DNA from: Arenibaculum pallidiluteum
Lineage (GTDB): Bacteria; Pseudomonadota; Alphaproteobacteria; Azospirillales; Azospirillaceae
DNA length: 64,000 nt
Direction of reading: 5' to 3'
NCBI RefSeq assembly: GCF_017355985.1
Contig: NZ_JAFIQU010000001.1
Location: forward strand, 744,001-808,000
Both the position numbers and the translations under genes were made by a program. The notes under the pieces were generated by a model. The model was not told the origin of the DNA and made no database searches. It saw only the letters and a program-made list of their open reading frames with translations. Shown one piece after another: positions 1 to 6,250 of this stretch (position 1 is the stretch's first letter; each line of letters begins with the position of its first letter).

Positions 1-1283
1 AGCGTCATGGTCACCGGCGCGCCGATGACGGCTGCCGCCATCGCCCCCATGCCGACCAGCACCGTCGCCACGCGGTCCAGCGCAAGGCTGGGGGCCACCC
101 AGTCGACGACACCCGCGAAGGCGCCGCCGAGCAATGCGCCGAGGAACAGGGACGAGCCGAACAGGCCGCCCCGGAACCCGGCCCCCACCGACACGGCCGA
201 GGCGACCGCCTTTGCCGCCAGCAGGGCCAGCAGCAGCTCAAGCGGAAGGCCGACATCGATCGTGGTCTGGATCGCCCCCTGCCCGCTTCCCAGCACCTGC
301 GGATAGGCCAGAGCGACCAGCCCCACCACCAGTCCTCCGATCGCCGGGCGGATCCAGCGCGGCAAGGGCAGGCGCGCGGCCTGCCTCTCGATGGCGGCGA
401 CCGTCCGCATTACGGCCACGCCCAGCGCGGCCGCCAGGGCGCCCAGCAGCATGAAGAAGACGTAGTCGTGCCGCTCGAGGGCGATCGAGGAGGCGACGGA
501 GAAGATCGGCTCCGAGCCCGTGCCGATCTGCGCGACGAAGGTCGCCGCCAGGCTCGCCACCAGGACCGGACCGAGGTTGGACGCGGCATAGGTACCAATG
601 ACCAGCTCGAAGGCGTAGAAGGCGCCGGCAAAGGGCGCGTGAAACGCGGCCGCCAGGGCGGCACCGGCACCGCAGCCCACCAGCAGGCGCAAGTCGCTGC
701 GCCGCAGCCCAGTCAACTTCCCGGCCTTGGAAGCCAGCCCCGCGCCGAGCTGTGCGTAGGCCGCCTCCATCCCGACCGAGGCTCCGCACCCCGTCGACAG
801 CATGGTCGAGGCGGTCAGGCGCAGGCTGTCCGTCAGCGACATCCGTCCGCCATAGAGGGCGTTCGCCTCGATGGGATCGATGACCTCACGCGGGCGGATC
901 CGTCGTACCCAGTGGATCGCCAAGCCGACCACCAGCCCGCCCACGGCGGGCACGGCGACCACGTGCCACGGCGTCAGATCGACGCCCTGGCTCAGATGCG
1001 CGCCCCCCTCGATCAGGAAGAGCAGCTCGTGCATCCACTGCACCACCTCGTGCAGCAGGGTCACCACCAGGCCTACGACACAGCCGACGAGGGCCGCCAG
1101 ACCGACGACCAGAATTTCGTTGTTGCGCGCGTGCTTGCGCGTGAGCCCCCGCAGCGCGGCGCGCGCCCGCTGCCGCAGCGTGCGCACGAGCCGTACCCCC
1201 TCGGCCGTGGGGCGCCGTCCGTCGACCGTTCCGTCGGGCGTGCCCTCGGGCGCCCTGTCGAGCGTCGGGGAGTCCTGCTGCAT
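1..1283 (-). CDS. ClC-family chloride channel/antiporter, partial (3' end outside window)
   Basis: Membrane protein of the voltage-gated chloride channel (ClC) family, which moves chloride, in many bacteria in exchange for protons. The reading frame runs off the left edge, so the C-terminus is missing. After a charged N-terminal tail of about 55 residues there are many hydrophobic helices. Family motifs are visible: GCGAS then GME near residues 165-173 (the glutamate sits where the gating Glu of GREGP lies), an alanine/glycine-rich helix ending HAPFAGAFYAFEL near 215-226, and GAGFRGGLFGSSLFLGALLG in the second half. ATG 1283 is chosen because an in-frame stop lies shortly upstream and AAGGA precedes it. 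It is transcribed in the same direction as the aldo/keto reductase upstream but about 320 bases away, so probably separate. The substitution of the usual arginine and of glycine-proline around the gate Glu is unusual. Confidence 0.9.
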   Translation of the reverse strand, partial: MQQDSPTLDRAPEGTPDGTVDGRRPTAEGVRLVRTLRQRARAALRGLTRKHARNNEILVVGLAALVGCVVGLVVTLLHEVVQWMHELLFLIEGGAHLSQGVDLTPWHVVAVPAVGGLVVGLAIHWVRRIRPREVIDPIEANALYGGRMSLTDSLRLTASTMLSTGCGASVGMEAAYAQLGAGLASKAGKLTGLRRSDLRLLVGCGAGAALAAAFHAPFAGAFYAFELVIGTYAASNLGPVLVASLAATFVAQIGTGSEPIFSVASSIALERHDYVFFMLLGALAAALGVAVMRTVAAIERQAARLPLPRWIRPAIGGLVVGLVALAYPQVLGSGQGAIQTTIDVGLPLELLLALLAAKAVASAVSVGAGFRGGLFGSSLFLGALLGGAFAGVVDWVAPSLALDRVATVLVGMGAMAAAVIGAPVTMT

Positions 1284-1606
1284 GGCGTCCTTGATGAGGA
1301 AGTTCGCGGTGGCGGGTCCTACCCTTCAAACACCGCCGGGCGGCTGGGGTGCCGTCGGCGACCTGGCTTCTGCCTCTGCCTGCCCGCGCCCGCTACGGCA
1401 CCAGCCATGCGACGATCCAGGCCGGCCATGACGGCAGCGACTGCCGCCTTGCTCCCGCGGACGCGGTCAAGGGGCCGGACAGGGTCGAGGCGGCCTTTCC
1501 GCCGCCTCGAGGAGCTTCGCCGCATCGCCGCCGCCGGCCCCGGATCCTGGCGGCGATCCTTGCCTCCTGTCCGGGGAACGGCTCCCGGCTCCACTTCATG
1601 GCCGGC
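1284..1606. other. Intergenic region without a recognisable gene
   Basis: About 320 bases between the ClC gene and the end of the aldo/keto reductase. Open frames here are antisense and arginine/proline-rich without family features. It holds a perfect inverted repeat (1485-1510) and presumably the promoter of the ClC gene. Confidence 0.6.
1485..1510 (-). terminator. Hairpin downstream of the aldo/keto reductase
   Basis: Perfect 10-bp inverted repeat (TCGAGGCGGC / GCCGCCTCGA) with a 6-base loop, about 100 bases after the stop of the minus-strand aldo/keto reductase. There is no clear T-tract, so an intrinsic terminator is only a possibility. Confidence 0.35.
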
Positions 1607-2647
1607 TCAGGCGGCGGCCCCCGTGGCAGCGCGCTCGACCAGGGGGCGACGGCGGAATCCCGCCTGCGTCAGCGCCGGCGGCATGTAGGGCGCGTGCAGC
1701 GGTCCGATGTCGGTTCCGGGCGCGACGATCGCGTCGATCCGGTCCAGGACCTCGTCCCCGAGAACGACCCCACTGCCGGCGAGCAGGTTGTCAAGTTGCT
1801 CCATCGTACGTGGGCCCAGGATGGCCGAGGTCACGCCGGGATGGGCGATCACGAAGGCCACCGCCATATGAGCGAGCGGCAGCCCCGCCTCCTGCGCCAG
1901 CGGGATGAGCTGCTCGATCGCATCCAGCTTGCCCTGGTCGGCGAAGTACCGGGGATTGTACTTCATGCGCCCGCCTTCGGACTGCTGGCCGCGTCGGTAC
2001 CGGCCGGTGAGCATGCCCATCGCCAGCGGGCTCCAGACCATTACGCCCATCCCATACTTCCGGCAGGTGGGCAGCACCTCGCGCTCGATGCCGCGGTTCA
2101 GGATGGAATAGGACGGCTGCTCGGTGCGGAAGCGCGCCAGCCCGCGCCGCTCCGCGATCCACTGGGCCTCCACGATCTCGGAAGCCGGGAAGGTCGAGGT
2201 TCCGATGGCACGCACCTTTCCCGCCCGCATCAGGTCGGTAAGGGCCGAGAGGGTCTCCTCGATGTCGGTATCCGGCGATGGCCTGTGGATCTGGTAGAGA
2301 TCGACGTAGTCGGTCTGGAGGCGCCGGAGCGAGCTCTCGATCTCCTGGACGAGCCAGCGTCGCGAGCTTCCCTGCTGGTTCGGATCGCTCCCCATCGGAA
2401 GGTGCGCCTTGGTGGCCAGCACGACGCCGTCGCGCCGCCCCTTGAGCGCCTTCCCGACGATCTCCTCGGACTCCCCGCGGCTGTAGACATCGGCGGTGTC
2501 GACGAAGTTGATCCCGGCATCAAGCGCCTTGTGGATGATCCGGATCGCATCGTCGTGGTCGGGGTTCCCGGCCGCGCCGAACATCATCGCGCCGAGGCAA
2601 TAGGGGCTGACCCTGATGCCGGTTCGTCCCAGCGTTCGGTACTGCAT
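1607..2647 (-). CDS. Aldo/keto reductase
   Basis: NAD(P)H-dependent oxidoreductase of the aldo/keto reductase superfamily (YajO/potassium-channel beta-subunit-like group), a cytosolic TIM-barrel enzyme reducing aldehydes or ketones; the substrate is not predictable. The 346-residue length is usual. The catalytic tetrad is visible: Asp50 in NFVDTADVYS, Tyr55, Lys80 in VVLATKAHL and His121 in LYQIHRPSP; a C-terminal cofactor-binding stretch AILGPRTMEQLDNL follows. The frame is open further upstream, but the family-typical start MQYRTLGRTG at 2647 has GGGAG a suitable distance before it. Upstream lie two GGAAC-N3-GTTCC palindromes around a -10-like TATAAG, so transcription is probably controlled by a TetR-like or similar dimeric repressor not encoded beside it. 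Confidence 0.92.
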   Translation of the reverse strand: MQYRTLGRTGIRVSPYCLGAMMFGAAGNPDHDDAIRIIHKALDAGINFVDTADVYSRGESEEIVGKALKGRRDGVVLATKAHLPMGSDPNQQGSSRRWLVQEIESSLRRLQTDYVDLYQIHRPSPDTDIEETLSALTDLMRAGKVRAIGTSTFPASEIVEAQWIAERRGLARFRTEQPSYSILNRGIEREVLPTCRKYGMGVMVWSPLAMGMLTGRYRRGQQSEGGRMKYNPRYFADQGKLDAIEQLIPLAQEAGLPLAHMAVAFVIAHPGVTSAILGPRTMEQLDNLLAGSGVVLGDEVLDRIDAIVAPGTDIGPLHAPYMPPALTQAGFRRRPLVERAATGAAA

Positions 2648-2706
2648 GGCTTTGCTCCCGTGAACGTTTGGTGGGGGTTGTCGCCGTCCGTGATCGCGCA
2701 CAAAAT

Positions 2707-2743
2707 GGAACAGCGTTCCGAATCTTATACGGAACCTCGTTCC
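2707..2743. promoter_or_regulatory. Paired palindromic operator before the aldo/keto reductase
   Basis: Two inverted repeats, GGAAC-AGC-GTTCC (2707-2719) and GGAAC-CTC-GTTCC (2731-2743), have centres 24 bases apart. The spacer on the minus strand contains TATAAG, a plausible -10 element about 75 bases before the reductase start. Two identical half-site sets on roughly the same helix face around a promoter are typical of repression by a dimeric HTH regulator; the regulator is unknown. Confidence 0.6.
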
Positions 2744-2895
2744 GCTTTGGCAAGGAGGATTCTGGTTCCGGATCGGCGGGAGCGCGGCCGCGCGGGCGGA
2801 CGAGCCCTCGGATGGGGAGCATTGGATGGCTTCGACCTGCCGGGGGCCGATGTTCAGGAGCCCTGGCACCCCTCGGCACCGGCAGCGCGTCACAC

Positions 2896-2925
2896 GGCCG
2901 TGCGCCCGCTGGCCGTGCGCCCGCT
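2896..2925. repeat. 15-bp perfect tandem duplication
   Basis: GGCCGTGCGCCCGCT occurs twice in direct succession (2896-2910, 2911-2925), followed by a partial third copy starting GGCCG. It is non-coding as far as can be seen. Confidence 0.85.
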
Positions 2926-3095
2926 GGCCGAGCGGCCAAGCGCCGATGGTGGGGCGAGCAGGGATGGATCGAGGCGTTGTCGAACCGGGCCATGAACGGC
3001 AGGACCGGGTTGCAGCCCAAGGCTCGCGTCAGCCGCCCCCGTCGGATGGGGGATCGGCGCTGTGCGCGGCAGGCCGGTTCGGGCCGGCACGCTTC

Positions 3096-3527
3096 CTAGA
3101 GACCCTGGCGCCCTTTCTCGGCACCGCTCTGGACAATGACGGAGTCCGGGGCGCTGGCGTCCGTGCCCGGCCGTTGCGGCGGGGGTGACGGAAGCGGAAC
3201 GTCGCGGCTGCCCTCGGTGCGGTCGCGATAGAGGGCTGCGCGCGCCAGCAGCATCAGGGTAACCGGGGTGGTCACGACCATGAAGATCCCGATCAGGATC
3301 TCGTGCAGGACGGGGCGCGTCTGCAGCGCCGAGAAGTACAGCATCGAGGCCGCCAGCACCGAGGCGATCCCGAGTGTCGTTCCCAGCGTCGGGGCGTGGA
3401 TGCGCTCATAGAAGCTGCCGAGCCGCAGCAGCCCGAGGGATCCGACCAGCGCCAGCCCGGCGCCGAGCAGCAGCAGCAGCGCGGTCGGAACCGCCACCCA
3501 CAGGGGAATGTCCGCGGCCGGGTTCAT
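3096..3527 (-). CDS. phaG: Monovalent cation/H+ antiporter subunit G
   Basis: Small membrane subunit G of a multisubunit Mrp/Mnh/Pha-type cation/proton antiporter. The 143-residue protein has three hydrophobic segments (about residues 9-30, 46-64 and 74-97) with the family-typical FYERIHAPTLGTTLG between the first two. A charged proline-rich tail of about 35 residues extends beyond the usual core. It is the last gene of the operon and its start overlaps the end of phaF by four bases, indicating translational coupling. Confidence 0.93.
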   Translation of the reverse strand: MNPAADIPLWVAVPTALLLLLGAGLALVGSLGLLRLGSFYERIHAPTLGTTLGIASVLAASMLYFSALQTRPVLHEILIGIFMVVTTPVTLMLLARAALYRDRTEGSRDVPLPSPPPQRPGTDASAPDSVIVQSGAEKGRQGL

Positions 3528-3805
3528 TCGATCACCTCGCCCCGCATCAGGAACTTGGCCAGGGCGGCGGTCGCGACGAAGCCGAGCAGGGCGATGACGA
3601 GCGCGGCCTCGAAATAATGCGTGCTGCCGGTCCGAATTCCGAAGGTCAGCAGAAGCATGGTGGCGTTCACGTACATGGTGTCGAGCCCGAGCACGCGGTC
3701 CTGCGCACGGGGGCCCCGCATCAGGCGGAAGGCCGCGCAGCCCATGCCGAGCCCCAGGAAGAGCTGGGCCACGAGGATCGACCAGCCGAGCAGCGCGGCC
3801 GTCAT
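3524..3805 (-). CDS. phaF: Monovalent cation/H+ antiporter subunit F
   Basis: Subunit F of the Pha/Mrp antiporter, 93 residues, with three predicted membrane helices. The family motif RGPRAQDRVLGLDTMYVNA (DRV-hLD core) follows the first helix at about residues 30-48. ATG 3805 overlaps the stop of phaE by four bases (ATGA), and its own stop overlaps phaG. The frame is open upstream but that part is antisense-like and lacks membrane character, so the short form is chosen. Confidence 0.93.
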   Translation of the reverse strand: MTAALLGWSILVAQLFLGLGMGCAAFRLMRGPRAQDRVLGLDTMYVNATMLLLTFGIRTGSTHYFEAALVIALLGFVATAALAKFLMRGEVIE

Positions 3806-4290
3806 TCGAAGATCTCCATCAGCGGGGCCTCGTAGCGCTCCTTGATGATGCGGACCCATTCCTCGCCGTCGATCAGGTCGAGAACGTGGAGCAGCATGGA
3901 GTTCTCGGAGGAGTCGTACTCGACCCAGACCGTGCCCGGCGTGGCCGTGATGATGCAGGCGAGCGCCGCCAAGCCGTAGGGTGCGCGCATGTCGAGCGAG
4001 ATCCGTACGAATCCCGAGGTCCGGGGCCGCCTGCCCCGGCCCAGGATGATGCCCGCGACGGCCCAGTTGGACCGGACGACCTCGACCGCGACCCTGGCGG
4101 CGAGCCCGAGAGCGGCCCGTGGACGCCGGAACGAGCTTGCCGGCGGGTCGAGCGCCATCAGCACCCAGGCGGCGCCGGTCGCCAGGATCGCGCCCAGGAT
4201 CACCGAGCCCGGCGACAGGCTGCCCTGCAGCAGCAGCCAGATCGCCAGCAGGCCGGCAGCGGGCACCACGATGGTGCGCCACCGACTCAC
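3802..4290 (-). CDS. phaE: Monovalent cation/H+ antiporter subunit E
   Basis: Subunit E of the Pha/Mrp antiporter, 162 residues from a GTG start at 4290. The first half has hydrophobic segments near residues 7-20 and 28-46; the second half contains the conserved TPGTVWVEY motif (about 117-125) and the C-terminal LDLIDGEEW typical of MnhE. GTG is chosen because it overlaps the phaD stop (GTGA) and gives the family length; the longer open frame upstream is arginine-rich and lies inside phaD. Confidence 0.92.
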   Translation of the reverse strand: MSRWRTIVVPAAGLLAIWLLLQGSLSPGSVILGAILATGAAWVLMALDPPASSFRRPRAALGLAARVAVEVVRSNWAVAGIILGRGRRPRTSGFVRISLDMRAPYGLAALACIITATPGTVWVEYDSSENSMLLHVLDLIDGEEWVRIIKERYEAPLMEIFE

Positions 4291-5909
4291 AGTGCGGCTC
4301 CGGTCCCGGATCCGGCCGCCGCCGGGCCGATGACGCCGCGGACGTAATCCCGCGGGGCGTGCAGCATCTGCGAGGTCGCCTCCATGTAGCGCATGGCGGG
4401 CCCGGCCCCCGCCGTCAGAGCCACGCAGAGGCCGAGCAGCAGCACGACGGGAGCGATCTCGATCACGCGCACGCGCGGCAGCACAGTGGCAGGAGTGGTC
4501 CAGAAGACCTCGATGCCTGCGCGGGTCATCGAGACGATCGTCGCCAGGCCCGACAGCATCAGGGCGGCTAGAAGCGCCCAACTGCCCGGCGACGTGCTGC
4601 CGCCGGGCGCGAACAGCGGGGCCAGCATCGCGAACTTGGCGAGGAAGCTGGACAGCGGCGGCAGCCCCGCCAGCAGCAGTGCGCAGGTCAGGAAGCTCAG
4701 GCCGAGAATGGCCGTGGAGGCGGGGATGGCGACACCCACCTCATCGTCGTAGGGATCGTCCTCCTCGCCGCCGAAGGCCTCGCGCGTCACGGCCAGCACG
4801 TCCGCGCCGACCTCGCGGCCACGCTCGACCAGCTCGACCAGGAGGAAGAAGGCGCCGATCGCCAGCACGGAGCTGGCGAGATAGAGCAGCGCTCCGCCGG
4901 TCACCCCAACCTGACCGGACCCGATGGCGGCCAGCAGCGTGCCGGAGGAGACCAGGACGTTGGCGCCGGCCAGGCGCGCGGTGTTCTGCGTCGCCAGAAC
5001 GGCCACCGACCCGAAGGCGATGGTCAGCAGCCCGCCCAGCAGCAGCCAGTTGCCGCCGAAGCCCGCGGATACCCCCGCCCCCTCCCCGAACAGCAGCAGC
5101 CAGAGCCGCAGCACGGCATAGACGCCGACCTTGCTCAGGATCGAGATGATCGCGGCGGGCGCCGCGCCGGCCGCCGCATAGGTCGTCGGCAGCCAGAAGC
5201 CCAGCGGCCACATCCCGGCCTTGATCAGGAAGGCGACGCCCAGGATCGCGGCGCCCGCCTCCAGCAGCGCCCGGTCCTCGCCGGCCAGCGGCGCGACGCG
5301 GCCCGCGAGTTCGGCCATGTTGAGCGTGCCGGCGATGCCGTAGATCATGCTCACCCCGATTAGGAAGAGCAGCGAGGTCGCGAGATTGATGGCGAGGTAG
5401 TGAAGCCCGGCCCTGACGCGGGCAATGCCGGACCCGTGCATGGCCATCCCGTAGGAGGCGGCCAGCATGACCTCGAAGAACACGAACAGGTTGAAGAGGT
5501 CGCCGGTCAGGAAAGCCCCGTTCAGCCCCATCAGCTGGAACTGGAACAGGGGATGGAAATACGCTCCTGCGCGGTGCCAGCGGGCCAGCGAGAAGACCAG
5601 GGCCGCGAGCCCCAGAAGCGCGGTCAGGACCAGCATCAGTGCCGACAGGCGGTCGAGCACGAGCACGATGCCGAACAGCGCCGGCCAATCGCCCAGCCGG
5701 TACACGCGCACCGTGGCGGTGCCCAGGGCCTGCTCCTGGTCAGCCGCCATCAGCAGCGCAATCGCGAGGGCGAGCTGCGCCAGCACGGACGCGACGCCCA
5801 GCAGCGCATTGATGGGGCGGCGCCGGTCGCCGAGCAGGATCATGGCCGCTCCGGCCAGCAGCGGGATGATGATCGGCGCGATCGTCAGGTGGTCCGCCCA
5901 GCCGCTCAA
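4287..5909 (-). CDS. phaD: Monovalent cation/H+ antiporter subunit D
   Basis: Subunit D of the Pha/Mrp antiporter, homologous to the proton-pumping NuoN/NuoM subunits of respiratory complex I. 540 residues, about 14 membrane helices. Family residues are present, including FFEVMLAASYG and FLIKAGMWPLGFWLP (the Lys of the proton path and the helix break). It is about 40 residues longer than many homologues, with an acidic loop (EEDDPYDDE) near residue 390. It overlaps phaC upstream and phaE downstream by four bases each. Confidence 0.94.
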   Translation of the reverse strand: MSGWADHLTIAPIIIPLLAGAAMILLGDRRRPINALLGVASVLAQLALAIALLMAADQEQALGTATVRVYRLGDWPALFGIVLVLDRLSALMLVLTALLGLAALVFSLARWHRAGAYFHPLFQFQLMGLNGAFLTGDLFNLFVFFEVMLAASYGMAMHGSGIARVRAGLHYLAINLATSLLFLIGVSMIYGIAGTLNMAELAGRVAPLAGEDRALLEAGAAILGVAFLIKAGMWPLGFWLPTTYAAAGAAPAAIISILSKVGVYAVLRLWLLLFGEGAGVSAGFGGNWLLLGGLLTIAFGSVAVLATQNTARLAGANVLVSSGTLLAAIGSGQVGVTGGALLYLASSVLAIGAFFLLVELVERGREVGADVLAVTREAFGGEEDDPYDDEVGVAIPASTAILGLSFLTCALLLAGLPPLSSFLAKFAMLAPLFAPGGSTSPGSWALLAALMLSGLATIVSMTRAGIEVFWTTPATVLPRVRVIEIAPVVLLLGLCVALTAGAGPAMRYMEATSQMLHAPRDYVRGVIGPAAAGSGTGAAL

Positions 5910-6250
5910 CTGTCCTGCTCCTTGCCGTCCACGTGATCGCTTCCCGTCAGGCCGCGCGCAGCGAGCATCACGACCAGGAACAGCGCCGTCGTCGCGAAGC
6001 TGATGACGATGGCGGTGAGCACCAGCGCCTGGGGCACCGGATCGGCATACTGGGCGAGACTGCCGGCCTCGCCGCGCTCGAGGATCGGTGCGGCGCCGGT
6101 GCGCAGCCCGCCGGTCGAGAAGATGAAGAGGTTCACCGCGTAGGACAGCAGCGACAGCCCGATGATCACCTGGAAGGTGCGGGGCCGCAGCAGCAGCCAG
6201 ATCCCCGATCCCGTCAGCACGCCGATCGCAAGGGCGAGAATGGTCTCCAT
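5906..6250 (-). CDS. phaC: Monovalent cation/H+ antiporter subunit C
   Basis: Subunit C, a NuoK-like membrane protein of 114 residues with three helices. GLSLLSYAVNLFIF and DPVPQALVLTAIVISFA are the NuoK/MnhC signatures. ATG 6250 shares one base with the stop of phaA. The order A-C-D-E-F-G with B fused to A is that of the potassium-efflux Pha system of rhizobia. The symbol is used in the antiporter sense and is unrelated to PHA synthase. Confidence 0.94.
   Translation of the reverse strand: METILALAIGVLTGSGIWLLLRPRTFQVIIGLSLLSYAVNLFIFSTGGLRTGAAPILERGEAGSLAQYADPVPQALVLTAIVISFATTALFLVVMLAARGLTGSDHVDGKEQDS

Larger units (their letters stand above)
2648..3095. other. Intergenic region with operator pair and tandem repeat; no gene seen
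   Basis: About 450 bases between the start of the aldo/keto reductase and the end of phaG. The part next to the reductase contains a palindromic operator pair. The rest is GC-rich with open frames in several phases, none with protein-family character, and includes a 15-base tandem duplication at 2896-2925. Confidence 0.6.

Noticed and set aside
1349-2995. 548-codon open frame antisense to the aldo/keto reductase
   Set aside because: Antisense to a gene with an intact catalytic tetrad; no domain seen.
2668-3099. Plus-strand frame in the gap before phaG
   Set aside because: Begins inside the operator region and is Arg/Gly-rich without conserved pattern.
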